Shown in pieces: positions 1 through 9,346 of a DNA stretch of 64,000 nucleotides. Source of the stretch: Paludisphaera mucosa (GTDB taxonomy: Bacteria; Planctomycetota; Planctomycetia; Isosphaerales; Isosphaeraceae). The stretch lies in contig NZ_JARRAG010000002.1 of NCBI RefSeq assembly GCF_029589435.1, positions 4,712,001-4,776,000 on the forward strand, given 5' to 3'. How positions within the stretch are numbered: the stretch's first letter is position 1; every line of letters starts with the position of its first letter. The position numbers and the translations under genes were made by a program. Under the pieces are notes generated by a model. That model did not search any database and was not told the DNA's origin. It worked only from the letters and a program-made list of their open reading frames with translations.

Positions 1-253
1 AGAAGCCGCTCCAGTCGCGGGTCCAGAAGGCGCCGATCAATTGCGCCACGCCGCCCATGATCAAGAGCACGCCGATCGCCATGGCCGTCGCCAGCGACAT
101 CACGAACGGCAGCGACATGGCGAGCACGCCGAGGACGACCAGGGCGATCCCCAGGGCCAGGAGCCATCCCCATCGCCCCCGGATCGCCTCCAGCTCGTGC
201 CGCAGCTCCCTGCGAAACCGTTTGGCGTCGATGACTTCCACGTTGGTGCTCAT
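1..253 (-). CDS. HdeD-family membrane protein (C-terminus beyond window edge)
   Basis: The protein starts at an ATG at 253 and runs off the left edge, so only about 84 N-terminal residues are seen. It opens with a short charged segment (MSTNVEVIDAKRFRRELRHE), followed by two hydrophobic segments separated by a tight turn: roughly residues 30-50 (LLALGIALVVLGVLAMSLPF) and 52-75 (MSLATAMAIGVLLIMGGVAQ). This pairing, with a W-G-W before the first helix and GG near the end of the second, is typical of HdeD/DUF308 proteins, six-helix inner-membrane proteins first known from acid resistance. The role here is unknown; in soil bacteria these proteins are scattered and not always acid-linked. No operon partner is visible. 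Confidence 0.75.
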   Translation of the reverse strand, partial: MSTNVEVIDAKRFRRELRHELEAIRGRWGWLLALGIALVVLGVLAMSLPFVMSLATAMAIGVLLIMGGVAQLIGAFWTRDWSGF

Positions 254-741
254 GTGCGTACCTCGACTGAGGGAAGGGCGCCGCGTCCGGATGCTCCCGG
301 GGGGTCCGGGCGGGACGCGGCCTACCCTGGATCTTAGGATGCGCCGCGGGTTTCGCAAGCGTCGACCGGGATTCGAGTTCGGCCGAGCCCGCTTCTTCCC
401 CCGCGGGCGATCCCCGCGACGCAGCCTGCGCCGGGGGGGGCCGGACTTCGAGGGGCCCGGGTCTGCTTTCGTCAGTCCTTGCGAAACGACCGGAAGCCGG
501 CCGAACGGGCCCGAGCCGAAGAGTCCCTGACGTTATGCGGCGGGGTCACGTCGAGATCGGCGATTTTGGACGACTACGCATGACTGGAACTGGCGAATCG
601 CGTCGAAAACCGCATGGTTTCACCAGAGTCCTTGATCGGCCTTGAGCGCTCGTCGATGATGATCTGTGGATTTCGACGGCATGAGCATGTGAAGAATACG
701 CGAAACGACGGACAGGCCGCGGTTTGTAAGAGGAGCCAAGG
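254..741. other. Gene-free stretch between hdeD-like gene and PEP-CTERM gene
   Basis: This 488-base stretch separates two divergent genes and must hold both promoters. Open frames here are arginine-rich antisense or out-of-frame products without family features. No convincing promoter box or hairpin was found. Before the PEP-CTERM start there is a good AGGAG at about 731. Confidence 0.6.
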
Positions 742-1467
742 ATGATCGTGTTCAGCCTCGCGGGGCCGATGCGGGTGCGGATGATCCAGGCGGCGGGCGT
801 CGTCACGTTGCTGATCGGGTCGGCCGGCGTCGCCGACGCCGGGTTCGTGGTGTACGACGACTTCTCCTCGGCGGGCTCGACGCCCGATCCGACCCGTTGG
901 GGCGCCCCGGGGCTCGGCCAGGTGCCGGTCCAGTCGGGCGGGTCGATCCACTTCGACACCTCGTCCGGCTACACCCCGCTGATCCGGTCCACCGCCGCCT
1001 TTTCCTACGGGACGTTTCGGATCACGGTCGACGGATTCGGCGGCGGGCTGGCGCATCTGATCGGGCTCAACAGCAGTTCCAACTTCGCGTTGTATGACGC
1101 CGTCGACGCCCTCTACGTACGCGACGACTCGGGCGCCGCCGTCTATGCCAACGGCGTTCCGATCGTGCCTGTGCCCTCGGGCTGGCAGCCGACCGCGTTG
1201 CCGACGGTCTACACCTTCGTGTGGAATCCCGGCCTCGTCGAGATCTACAGGGACGGTACGCTCCTGCTCTCGACTACGTCGGGGATTCCGGACGAGCCGC
1301 TCCGATTCGAGATCGGCGCGTACAACCTCAGCGGGCCACCGGCGACGTTCTCGGTCACCGAGGTCGCCTACGAAGCGTTCGCGACGGTCCCCGAACCGTC
1401 GGCGTACGCGATGATGGCGATCGGGCTCGCCGCGGCGTTCGTCGCCGGCCGTCGCCGCGCCGGATGA
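742..1467 (+). CDS. PEP-CTERM sorting domain protein
   Basis: A 241-residue secreted protein. Residues 1-32 form a signal peptide with a hydrophobic core and an A-D-A cleavage region. The body is Gly/Ser/Thr-rich with alternating beta-type hydrophobic residues and looks like a jelly-roll or lectin-like fold (YDDFSSAGS at the start, a common opening for DUF1583/concanavalin-type extracellular proteins). The C-terminus carries the complete sorting signal: VPEPS at about 215, a single hydrophobic helix, and the basic end RRRAG. Such proteins are anchored and then cleaved by an exosortase and are usually displayed or exported with exopolysaccharide; no exosortase gene lies in this window. The ATG at 742 is preceded by AGGAG at proper spacing; an internal ATG at residue 10 is the alternative. 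Confidence 0.85.
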   Translation: MIVFSLAGPMRVRMIQAAGVVTLLIGSAGVADAGFVVYDDFSSAGSTPDPTRWGAPGLGQVPVQSGGSIHFDTSSGYTPLIRSTAAFSYGTFRITVDGFGGGLAHLIGLNSSSNFALYDAVDALYVRDDSGAAVYANGVPIVPVPSGWQPTALPTVYTFVWNPGLVEIYRDGTLLLSTTSGIPDEPLRFEIGAYNLSGPPATFSVTEVAYEAFATVPEPSAYAMMAIGLAAAFVAGRRRAG

Positions 1468-1666
1468 TCCGAAACCGATCGACGGTGGTCGGCGAGGTCG
1501 TCTTGGCCGTCCGCGTGGGCCGGCTCGTTCTTCGGGCCGGCGCCCGCATTCGGGCCGCCGCCTTGCGGGCCGGGGATCGGCGTGGATAGAGTCGGGAGAG
1601 ACCGGGATCCGCCCCTCGTGGCCATCGCGACGCGTCCCGGACGAGTCTCGCAGCCGGGACGCCGCC

Positions 1667-3175
1667 TTGGACGCCGAGAAGCCCGCCTCGCCTCCCCCCC
1701 CTGCAACCGCGTCGCCGCCGGAGCCGACGCCGCCCGCCGAGCCCGGATCCGGCCCCCCGCAGGCCCCCGCGCGCGCCAGCCCGATCAGGCGTCTCGTCGT
1801 CGCGACGGCGATGATCGCCGCCCTGATCGGCCTCAGGGTCTGGCTCTGGCCGAGGATCGAGGAGGCGCTGCACACGGTCTCGACCGACGACGCCTACGTC
1901 GCGGCGCACGTGACGTACGTCGCCCCCCGGGTGGCCGGGTCGGTGGCGAAGGTGCTCGTCGACGACGACCAGTTCGTGAAGGCCGGCGAACTCCTGGTCG
2001 AGCTCGACCCCGAGCCCTACCGGGTGGCCGTCGCGCGGGCCGAGGCGGCCCTCAAGCTGGCCGAGGCCCAGACGCTCCAGGCGCGGTCGCAGGGCCGGGC
2101 GATCGTGGCGAAGGTGAGGGGGGCCTACAACGGCGTCAGGCTGGCGCGCGATCAGGTCGTCGAGCAGGTCGCGAAGCTCAAGGCGAGCGTCGCCACGCTG
2201 GCCAAGGCGCGGGCCCAGGCCGACCTGGCCGGCGTCGAGCTGACCCGCGCGCGGAACCTCCTGCGCACCGAGAGCGGCACCCAGCAGGTCGTCGACCAGC
2301 GCAACGCCTCGTACCTCGTCGCCGAGGCGACCGTCCGCGAGGCCGAGGAGCAGGTGAGGCTCAACCGCGCCGCGCTGGGCCGGCCTCCCGACCCGCCGGC
2401 CGGCCGGCCCCTGGACGACGTCCCCGCCGACTGGGACCAGAAGGCCCCCGCCGTGCGCGCCGCGCTCGCCGACCTGATCAACGCCGCCGTCATGATCGGC
2501 GTCGAGCTGCCGCCGATCGAGGAGGGCCCCGAGGTCGTCTACGCGGAGTTCGTCAAGAAGTCCCCCGGCGGCGACCTCGACCGCTACCTGAACCAGCTCG
2601 TCGACGCGTCGCCCGGGGTGCTCCTGGCGCTGGCCGGCGTCGAGCAGGCGGGGCGGGCGCTCGACCAGGCGAAGCTCGACCTGGGCTACACGAAGATCGC
2701 CGCCGAGGTCGCCGGCTTCGTCAGCCGCCGGATCGTCAACGTCGGCAACCGGGTGCAGGCGGGGCAGGGGATGATGGCGATCCGCCCGCTCGACGAGGTC
2801 TGGATCGACGCCAACTTCAAGGAGACCCAGCTCGCCGACCTCCGCATCGGCCAGCCGGTCGAGATCCGGGCCGACGCCTATCCCGGGCGGGTCTACCGCG
2901 GCCGGATCTCCGGCTTCGGCGCCGGCACCGGCGCGTCGACGGCCCTCCTGCCCCCCGAGAACGCCACCGGCAACTTCGTGAAGGTCGTCCAGCGGCTGCC
3001 CGTCCGCATCGACCTCGTCGACGGCAACCCGCACGAGGCCCCCCTGTTCGTCGGCCTCTCCGTCGAGCCCCGCGTCCTGATCCGCGAGCGGCCCTCGGGC
3101 CCGTTCGCCGGCGGCCGGCTTCAGGTCTCTCCCCGACCGGCGGCCGACGCGACGAAGGGCCGGGCCGAGCCATGA
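1667..3175 (+). CDS. HlyD/EmrA-type membrane fusion protein
   Basis: Periplasmic adaptor of a multidrug efflux pump, 502 residues. A Pro-rich cytoplasmic tail (1-40) precedes one membrane span (about 42-62). Next come the first half of the lipoyl-like domain (STDDAYV at 72, then APRVAGSVAKVLVDD), a long alpha-helical hairpin (about 120-320, Ala/Glu/Arg-rich), the returning lipoyl half (LGYTKIAAEVAGFVSRR) and the beta-barrel (VWIDANFKETQL). The hairpin is enlarged by an insert of about 70 residues compared with E. coli EmrA, including a PPDPPAGRP stretch. The start used is a TTG; the first ATG lies inside the membrane span and would remove the cytoplasmic tail and part of the span. The stop overlaps the ATG of the DHA2 transporter (ATGA), so the two are translationally coupled and surely form one pump. 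Confidence 0.9.
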   Translation: MDAEKPASPPPPATASPPEPTPPAEPGSGPPQAPARASPIRRLVVATAMIAALIGLRVWLWPRIEEALHTVSTDDAYVAAHVTYVAPRVAGSVAKVLVDDDQFVKAGELLVELDPEPYRVAVARAEAALKLAEAQTLQARSQGRAIVAKVRGAYNGVRLARDQVVEQVAKLKASVATLAKARAQADLAGVELTRARNLLRTESGTQQVVDQRNASYLVAEATVREAEEQVRLNRAALGRPPDPPAGRPLDDVPADWDQKAPAVRAALADLINAAVMIGVELPPIEEGPEVVYAEFVKKSPGGDLDRYLNQLVDASPGVLLALAGVEQAGRALDQAKLDLGYTKIAAEVAGFVSRRIVNVGNRVQAGQGMMAIRPLDEVWIDANFKETQLADLRIGQPVEIRADAYPGRVYRGRISGFGAGTGASTALLPPENATGNFVKVVQRLPVRIDLVDGNPHEAPLFVGLSVEPRVLIRERPSGPFAGGRLQVSPRPAADATKGRAEP

Positions 3176-4755
3176 GCGCCGGGACGCCCCGGCGCGTGGT
3201 GAACCCCTGGCTCGTGGCGCTGACGGTCACGATCGCGACGTTCATGGAAGTGCTCGACACCAGCATCGCCAACGTCGCCCTGCCGCACATCGCCGGCAGC
3301 CTGGGGGCGAGCCAGGACGACGCGAACTGGGTGCTGACGGGCTACCTCGTCGCCAACGCCATGATCATCCCGCTGTCGAGCTGGCTGTCGACGGCGATGG
3401 GCCGCAAGCGCTATTACATGACGTGCGTGGCGCTCTTCACGGTCACGTCGGCCCTCTGCGGGCTGGCGACGTCGCTGCCGATGCTGATCCTCTGGCGGGT
3501 CGTGCAGGGCCTGGCGGGGGGCGGCCTCCAGCCGGTCTCGCAGGCGATCCTGCTCGACACCTTCCCGGCCTCGCGACGCGCCGCGGGCATGGCCGTCTAC
3601 GGCGTCGCGGCGCTGACCGCCCCGGTGCTCGGGCCGACCCTCGGCGGCTGGATCACCGACAACTACTCGTGGCGCTGGATCTTCTACATCAACATCCCCG
3701 CCGGCCTGCTCGCGCTGGGCCTCAACGCGCTCCTGGTGGCCGACCCCGAGTACCTCCGGGCCGAGCGGGCCAGGCTCCACCTGCGCGGCCTGCGCGTGGA
3801 CTACGTCGGCATCGGCCTGTTCGCGCTGGGGCTGGGCTGCCTGGAGGTGGTGCTCGACAAGGGCCAGGAGTGGGACTGGTTCGGCTCGCACGCGATCATC
3901 ACGATGACGATCCTGACCGTCGCCGGCCTGGGCCTGGGGGTGGCCTGGGAGCTTCGCCACCCCGAGCCGTTCATCGACCTCCGGCTGCTGGGCGAGCGCA
4001 ACTTCCGCATGAGCTGCTCGATCATCTTCCTGGTCTACGCCGTGCTCTTCGGCAGCATTCTGCTGCTGCCTCTGATGATGCAGTCGCTGATGCGCTACGA
4101 CGCCACGAACGCCGGGCTGGTGCTCTCGCCGGCGGGGCTCTTCTCGATGATCGCGATGGTCTTCAGCGCCGCGCTCATGAAGAAGGGGGTCGACGCGCGC
4201 TGGCTGATCGCGTTCGGCGGCGCGATCACGGCGTACGGCTCGTACATCATGGTCGGCCTGAACCTCCAGGCGGGCCCGCACCAGCTGATGCTGCCCCGGG
4301 TCGTGCAGATGGCCGGCGCGGGCCTGGTGTTCGCCCCGCTGACGGCGGCGGCGGTGATGTACCTGCCCGCGACCGCGAACAACCGGGCCAGCGCCCTGTT
4401 CAACATGCTGCGCAACGAGGGGAGCAGCATCGGCATCGGGATCTCGACGGCCGTCCTCCAGCGTCGGCTGCAGCATCACACGTTCCGGCTGACGGAGGGC
4501 CTCCAGCCGCTGGACCCGACGGTCTCCGACGCCCTGGCCTCCACCGGCCGGTTCTTCACGAGCGTCACCGGCGACCCCGAGCGGGGCCGGCTGATGGGCC
4601 TGCGGGCGCTGGAGGCCGTCCGCGACCAGCAGGCCTACGCGCAGGCGTTCCTCGACTGCTTCTGGGTCTTCACGATCCTCTCGCTGGCGACGATCCCCCT
4701 CGCCTTTCTGATGAAACGCTCCGTGGTCGAGGGTGACGTGCCCCTGGGCCACTAG
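3172..4755 (+). CDS. DHA2-family MFS efflux transporter (EmrB/QacA type)
   Basis: A 527-residue inner-membrane proton antiporter predicted to expel drugs or other lipophilic compounds, paired with the preceding adaptor. Visible family marks are the DHA2 helix-1 motif LDTSIANVALPHIAGSL (about 28-44), the loop with GRKR after helix 2 (about 77), and the antiporter motif C region ALTAPVLGPTLGGWI in helix 5 (about 145-160). About fourteen hydrophobic segments can be counted, as expected for DHA2. Start ATG overlaps the stop of the HlyD gene by four bases. No outer-membrane factor gene is adjacent, so a TolC-like partner must come from elsewhere. Substrate cannot be told from sequence. Confidence 0.92.
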   Translation: MSAGTPRRVVNPWLVALTVTIATFMEVLDTSIANVALPHIAGSLGASQDDANWVLTGYLVANAMIIPLSSWLSTAMGRKRYYMTCVALFTVTSALCGLATSLPMLILWRVVQGLAGGGLQPVSQAILLDTFPASRRAAGMAVYGVAALTAPVLGPTLGGWITDNYSWRWIFYINIPAGLLALGLNALLVADPEYLRAERARLHLRGLRVDYVGIGLFALGLGCLEVVLDKGQEWDWFGSHAIITMTILTVAGLGLGVAWELRHPEPFIDLRLLGERNFRMSCSIIFLVYAVLFGSILLLPLMMQSLMRYDATNAGLVLSPAGLFSMIAMVFSAALMKKGVDARWLIAFGGAITAYGSYIMVGLNLQAGPHQLMLPRVVQMAGAGLVFAPLTAAAVMYLPATANNRASALFNMLRNEGSSIGIGISTAVLQRRLQHHTFRLTEGLQPLDPTVSDALASTGRFFTSVTGDPERGRLMGLRALEAVRDQQAYAQAFLDCFWVFTILSLATIPLAFLMKRSVVEGDVPLGH

Positions 4756-4853
4756 CCGCCACCGAAGAGGTCGGAAGATCGAAGGTCCCATGGACGGCCC
4801 GGGAGCCGCCTTCTATGATCTTCGTGATTGATGCAAATGTCTGAAAACCTTTC

Positions 4854-5330
4854 ATGCGACTGGGGCGAAGAGACGTCGCGCCGGTCGCGGGACGGATCGC
4901 CATGTGGCTCCTGCAGAACGCGCTTCGGGTCGTCGGCTCGACGGCGCTGGGGGTCGTGCTGGGTTTCTCCGCGGCGGTGTACCTCGTGGCCTGGGGGCAG
5001 AAGCCGGGCGGCGAGCCCTGGCAAGCGGGCATGGGGCAATACTTCGGCGGCCTTTTCATCGGGGCGCCGTTGGGGGGCCTATTCGGTCTGGCGCTGGGCG
5101 TCGCTCGCATGCGGCGCGAGGTCTGGGGGCCGCTCGTCTGGGCGGGGATCCTCGCGGGCCTGGCGGCGGGCCCGTTCGTCAGCCAAGCCCTGAACGTTCA
5201 TGTGTGGGCGGGTTGGTGGGGCGACGCCGTCGTCGCCGTCGCGTGCGGCGCCCAGGGAGGCGCGGCCGGGGCCGCCGTCGAGACGTTCCGGCGTGAGTCG
5301 AGCGGCCCACGCAACCGCCGCCTCCGGTAA
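4854..5330 (+). CDS. Small multi-span membrane protein of unknown function
   Basis: A 158-residue protein with four hydrophobic segments (about 22-45, 63-85, 90-112 and 118-142), many glycines in the helices (GGLFIGAPLGGLFGLALG) and a basic tail. It matches no family I recognise. The start is uncertain: an ATG at 4854 has no good ribosome site, and an ATG at 4902 would begin MWLLQNALRV directly before the first helix. It stands alone between the efflux operon and a convergent surface-protein gene. Codon use (strong G/C third positions) matches real genes in the window. Confidence 0.6.
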   Translation: MRLGRRDVAPVAGRIAMWLLQNALRVVGSTALGVVLGFSAAVYLVAWGQKPGGEPWQAGMGQYFGGLFIGAPLGGLFGLALGVARMRREVWGPLVWAGILAGLAAGPFVSQALNVHVWAGWWGDAVVAVACGAQGGAAGAAVETFRRESSGPRNRRLR

Positions 5331-5486
5331 TCGAAGGGAAAAGCCCCTTGCGGGCGGAGGCGGCCGGGGCGACCGGCCGAGGGGTGGTTTGCGCGACGGC
5401 TTCCGGCCTCGCGCCCCTCGTCGGCCTTCCAGGACGCCTCCTCCCGCGGAGGGGTCATGTGCGGATCGGCCCGCGACGTGCCATCA

Positions 5487-7043
5487 TCACGTCGTGACGG
5501 GCGTGAGCGTGACCGCGATGCTCTGGAAGTAGACCGCGGTGATCCCCTCGTAGCCCGAATCGGTGCCCACGATCAGCCAGAGGTTCCCCTGGGCGTCGGC
5601 CTTCACGGTGGCCGTGTGGGTGTGCTCCCGGCTCAGCGAGACGTAGGGGACGCTCGCCTGGCCGTCCTGCGGCTGCAGGCCGTTGGCGATGTTCCCGGCC
5701 ACCGAAGCCGCCGTTCCGCCTTCGGAGTTGTTCCCCTTGTCGACGTTCAGGCGGTCGTAGCCGTTTTGCACGACGGTCGTCGGCTCGATCGTCGACGCGC
5801 CGGCCTTCAGGACCACCGCCTCGCCCGGCGCGCCGCCCGCCCCGACCCCGCCGCTGGGCGCGTTGGAGGCGAACTTGAGGGTGAACTCGACCTGATACTC
5901 CTGGCCCGCGACGATCCCGTCGGCCGAGGTCAGCTTGCGGGTCAGGAACATGAAGACGTCGTCGGAGCGGTTGTGGCTCTGCAGCAGGTAGCCGGTCCCG
6001 TCGCCGTCCAGCTCCGAAGGCAGGTCGCGGATGCCGGAATCCAGCTCGTAGGTGTCGTTCGGGTCGACCGGGAGGTCGGCGAAGTCGGCGGTCCAGCCCT
6101 GGGCGCCCTGGGCGAAGTCGTACGACCTCGTCACGGCGTCGGCGACCGGGCCGCGGGTGACGGAGAGGCTCGTCGAGGCGACCTGGCCGTCCGGGCCCCG
6201 GGCCTGGATCGCGAACGGGTTGACGCCGAGGTTCAGCGGGACGGCGAAGCGGTAGGAGCCGTCGGCCGCGGCGGTGGTCGTCGCGTCGAACGTCCCGTCG
6301 CCGCCGACGTCGAGCCGGATCGTCGAGCCCGGGGCGGCCGTGCCGATCAGGTCGGTCTCCGCGACGTCCTCGTCCACCGTTCGGTCGCCGTCGGGGTCGT
6401 CGGAAGGGTCGACCTTCGCGGTCAGGTCCAGCGGCCGGATGGAGGTGGCCGCACCCAGGTTGCGGAAGGCCAGCGACCAGTCGCGGAGGTTGATCGCGCC
6501 GTCGCCGTCGACGTCGGCCGCCTCGGGCGCCGACGTCGAGCCGGGCGTCCGGCCGATCGCGCTCCGTATGGCGAACAGGTCCGCGCGGTCGACGCGGTAG
6601 TCGCCGTTGACGTCGCCGGCGAGGGAGACGCCCACCTCGTAGCCGCCCTGCGTCCCGCCCTCGGCCGTCGGGCGGATCGTCAGGGCCCCGGGCCCGGCCG
6701 CCGCCACCGTGATCCCGTCCGTGCCCGATCCGGCGTCGTCCCGCTCGGAGACGACCCGGACGGCCCGGGGGCCGGTCGAGTCCAGGTCCACGGCCCCGGG
6801 GTCGAGCGTCCCGCCCGAGGCCCGCGAATCGATTCGAAGCAGCACCTGGTTGCCCCTGGCTGGGCGGAAGCCGTGGCGGTCGATCTGGACGGTGAACGCG
6901 TCGCTCGACTGGGTCGTCAACTGGCCCTGATAAACGGCGAATCTCGTCCCGCCGGAGAGCAGCGTGCGGTCTTCCAGGCGGTCGAGCCCGAGGTTCAAGC
7001 CGATCCGACGTCGTCGTGGATCAACATGGGAGGAGAGTCTCAT
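5487..7043 (-). CDS. LEPR-XLL-like surface protein with dockerin type I repeat
   Basis: A 518-residue secreted protein. Near the N-terminus RLEDRTLLSGG (about 22-32) is a variant of the planctomycete LEPR-XLL export motif, so the protein probably goes to the cell surface. About 143-200 carries two calcium-loop repeats of a dockerin type I domain (GDVNGDYRVDRADL and ADVDGDGAINLRDW). These are followed by a Big-like beta domain (GSTIRLDVGGDGTFDATT) and a C-terminal beta-sandwich-like region ending VYFQSIAVTLTPV. The ATG at 7043 has GGAG eight bases upstream; the frame stays open further upstream but without signal or ribosome site. Dockerins usually bind cohesins; no cohesin is seen here, and in planctomycetes dockerin-type repeats may simply be calcium-stabilised surface modules. 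Ligand and function are unknown. Confidence 0.8.
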   Translation of the reverse strand: MRLSSHVDPRRRRIGLNLGLDRLEDRTLLSGGTRFAVYQGQLTTQSSDAFTVQIDRHGFRPARGNQVLLRIDSRASGGTLDPGAVDLDSTGPRAVRVVSERDDAGSGTDGITVAAAGPGALTIRPTAEGGTQGGYEVGVSLAGDVNGDYRVDRADLFAIRSAIGRTPGSTSAPEAADVDGDGAINLRDWSLAFRNLGAATSIRPLDLTAKVDPSDDPDGDRTVDEDVAETDLIGTAAPGSTIRLDVGGDGTFDATTTAAADGSYRFAVPLNLGVNPFAIQARGPDGQVASTSLSVTRGPVADAVTRSYDFAQGAQGWTADFADLPVDPNDTYELDSGIRDLPSELDGDGTGYLLQSHNRSDDVFMFLTRKLTSADGIVAGQEYQVEFTLKFASNAPSGGVGAGGAPGEAVVLKAGASTIEPTTVVQNGYDRLNVDKGNNSEGGTAASVAGNIANGLQPQDGQASVPYVSLSREHTHTATVKADAQGNLWLIVGTDSGYEGITAVYFQSIAVTLTPVTT

Positions 7044-7368
7044 GTTGTTGCTCCATAGGTGTCGTCGATGGTGAGGGTTGGGCCGACGGGGGCCGCAGTC
7101 CCGATCCAGGAGCGGGTCCGCGGCCGGGTCTCGTCGGCCAAGCGGGAGTCGAGATCCTGCGCGACGGGGCGACATGAACTCGGATTCATAAATGGGGAGG
7201 TCGACGCGATCCGCCGCCGGGAGCCTCCGCGGGGACCGCGCCGCAGCCATGGTCGCGACGGCCGGTCGGTTGACGGCGGGCGACGGGGGCCGGTAGGATC
7301 GGCGAGGGCTGGAGTCCCGGGCTTTCGCCACGCGTCCCTCTCCCCAGAACAGGATCGAAGTCGAGACG
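7044..7368. other. Divergent intergenic region before surE
   Basis: This 325-base stretch lies between the dockerin protein (leftward) and surE (rightward) and should contain both promoters. I see no coding frame with family features and no clear -10/-35, sigma-54 or operator pattern. Confidence 0.5.
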
Positions 7369-8130
7369 ATGCACATTCTTCTGACGAACGACGACGGCGT
7401 CTTCGCGCCGGGGCTCCGGGCGTTGCGCAAGGAGTTGATGAAGCTGGGCGAGGTCACCGTGGCGGCGCCGGCGCTGGAGCAGAGCGGCGTGGCCCACACG
7501 ATCACGATCCTGAACCCCCTGGTGGTCAAGCAGGTCGACGACGACGACGGCTCGGCCCTGGGCTGGTCGGTCGAGGGCTCGCCCGCCGACAGCGTCAAGC
7601 TGGCCATCTGCGAGCTGATGCGCCGGCCTCCCGACCTGATCGTCTCGGGGATCAACAGCGGGGCGAACGCCGGGATCAACGTCCTCTACTCGGGGACCGT
7701 CGCCGCGGCGATCGAGGGGGCGTTCTTCAAGATCACCAGCATCGCCGTCTCGCTCGAGCTGTCCGAGCACTTCGACTTCCCCCGCGCGGCCAAGCAGGCG
7801 CGGAAGGTGATCGAGAAGATCCTGGCCAGCAAGCCGGCCAACGGCTCGCTGTTCAACGTGAACATCCCCTCGCACGCGCGGGGCGAGCCCAAGGGCGTGA
7901 AGGTCGTGCCGATGGGTCTGGGGCGCCACGGCGAGGGCTTCGAACAGCGGCAGGATCCGCGCGGGCGGACGTACTACTGGATGACGTACACCCCGCCCCG
8001 CGAGGTGCCCGGCCCGGAGACCGACGTCACCAGCCTGGCCGACGGCTACGTCACCGTGACCCCGCTCCACTTCGACATGACCCGCCACGACCTGCTCGAG
8101 GACATCGGCGGCTGGGATTGGAAGAGCTGA
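7369..8130 (+). CDS. surE: 5'/3'-nucleotidase SurE
   Basis: A metal-dependent phosphatase of 253 residues that removes phosphate from nucleoside 5'- and 3'-monophosphates and can act on short polyphosphate, a cytoplasmic stationary-phase and salvage function. The metal site is complete: N7-D8-D9 in the N-terminal LLTNDDG, S39 in EQSG and N96 in SGINSGANAG. The family segment VEGSPADSVKLA (about 68-79) is present, and the C-terminal region (TDVTSLADGYVTVTPLHFDMT) is the usual dimer arm. Length matches the family. The ATG start sits directly on the MHILLTNDDG opening. Monocistronic; a small GC hairpin follows the stop. Confidence 0.97.
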   Translation: MHILLTNDDGVFAPGLRALRKELMKLGEVTVAAPALEQSGVAHTITILNPLVVKQVDDDDGSALGWSVEGSPADSVKLAICELMRRPPDLIVSGINSGANAGINVLYSGTVAAAIEGAFFKITSIAVSLELSEHFDFPRAAKQARKVIEKILASKPANGSLFNVNIPSHARGEPKGVKVVPMGLGRHGEGFEQRQDPRGRTYYWMTYTPPREVPGPETDVTSLADGYVTVTPLHFDMTRHDLLEDIGGWDWKS

Positions 8131-8134
8131 GCGA

Positions 8135-8150
8135 CGCCCCCGAAGGGGCG
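8135..8150. terminator. Short GC hairpin between convergent genes
   Basis: CGCCCC and GGGGCG pair around a CGAA tetraloop, five bases past the surE stop and before the end of the convergent TPR gene. It could end transcription from both sides but has no T-run. Confidence 0.4.
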
Positions 8151-8188
8151 GCCCCGGTCCGACGCCCGGTCCGCCCCTTGGCCTCCGC

Positions 8189-9346
8189 TCAGGGCCGAGG
8201 CCGAGCCGGTCCGGGAGGCGTGACGCCGCCGGCTCCGGAAGGCGACGTCGGCCGAGGGCGCGCGAGCCCGGCCAGGGCCTCGGCCGCCGGGCGGTGCGAG
8301 GGATTCCGATCGAGCGCGGCCCGGTAGGATTGTTCCGCCAGGGTGGTCATCCCCGCCTCCTCGGCCGCCCGGCCCATGCGGTATCGCGCCTCGGGGTCGT
8401 CCGGGCGCTCCTGGACGGACCGGCTGATCGCCTCGATCGACTCTCGCCGACGTCTCGCCTGCTCGGAGCGCGCGAGCGTCTCCGCGGCTTTCGACTTCAA
8501 CCCCAGCGCCTCCTGCACCTGAGCGAGAAGCTGCAGGGCCCCGACGTCGTTCGGCTTCAAGGAGGCCGCGACCTCCAGGTCCTCGGCGGCGGCTTCGAGA
8601 CGCCTCGCGAGGAACCTCAATCGGCCGCGGACGAAGCGCGCGTCGAACGTCGGCCCCAGCTCGACGGCCCGGTCCGCCAGCACGAGGGCCTCCGGAAGCT
8701 CGCCTCGATCCAGGGCGCGCCGGGCGGCGAGCGAGAAGGCCCGCGCGTCTTCGGACGCCGATCTTCGCAGCTCGGCGATCAGCGGGTCGGCCTCGTCGCC
8801 TCGGTTGGCGTCCAGCAGCGCCCGGGCGCGTCCGAACTGCGATTCCCGGCCCTCGAACGACGGCGGAGTCCGCTGCAGGGCCTGCTCGTAGGCGCCCGCC
8901 GATTCCTCGTACCGGCCCTGGTCGTGGAAGACCTTGCCCAGCGCGTACCAGGGGCGGAAGTCGCTCGGATCTTGGACGGCCGCTCGCTGGAGGAGCGCCA
9001 CGGCCCGCGCCTCGTCGCCGCCGGACAGGTAGATCGCCGCCAGCAGCTTCTGGGCCTCGCCCTGATCGACCTGGATCCTCAGGGACCGTTCCAGGAGCCG
9101 CCGCGCGGCCGGCGTCGCGCCGGCTTGGAGCGATGCGACAGCCGCCCGGTTCAGGACCGGAGCCAGGCCCGGCGTCCGGTCTTCGAGGCGTCCCAGCATC
9201 CGGTAAGCCTGATCGACGCGACCCTGCTCCAGGCGCGTCGCCGCGAGGGCAAGGTCGGCCCCCGACCTGTCGGGCGATGGCTGGGCGGTGCATCCGAGCA
9301 GGCATGAAGCCGCCAGCGGAAGCCACGCCCCGAGGGCCGGCCTCAT
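8189..9346 (-). CDS. TPR-repeat lipoprotein
   Basis: A 385-residue lipoprotein. The signal peptide ends in a lipobox L-L-G-C with the lipid cysteine at C19. The mature part is made of about nine tetratricopeptide units (for example WYALGKVFHDQGRYEESAGA and YRMGRAAEEAGMTTLAEQSY), giving a helical solenoid for protein contacts, and ends in a Pro/Gly-rich tail. Its ATG overlaps the stop of the upstream membrane-protein gene (ATGA), so the two are made together and the TPR protein may dock on that membrane protein. Start choice is firm because of the overlap and the lipobox. Partner and process are unknown. Confidence 0.85.
   Translation of the reverse strand: MRPALGAWLPLAASCLLGCTAQPSPDRSGADLALAATRLEQGRVDQAYRMLGRLEDRTPGLAPVLNRAAVASLQAGATPAARRLLERSLRIQVDQGEAQKLLAAIYLSGGDEARAVALLQRAAVQDPSDFRPWYALGKVFHDQGRYEESAGAYEQALQRTPPSFEGRESQFGRARALLDANRGDEADPLIAELRRSASEDARAFSLAARRALDRGELPEALVLADRAVELGPTFDARFVRGRLRFLARRLEAAAEDLEVAASLKPNDVGALQLLAQVQEALGLKSKAAETLARSEQARRRRESIEAISRSVQERPDDPEARYRMGRAAEEAGMTTLAEQSYRAALDRNPSHRPAAEALAGLARPRPTSPSGAGGVTPPGPARPRP

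Noticed and set aside
254-741. Search for a gene in the first intergenic stretch
   Set aside because: All frames are Arg/Pro-rich without ribosome site or domain.
1582-4755. Very long open frame in another phase over the efflux pair and further long antisense frames (for example 12085-13929, 35489-38758, 41472-43799)
   Set aside because: They are Arg/Gly/Pro- or Val/Asp/Gln-rich shadows of real genes, caused by the high GC content; no domains, no ribosome sites.
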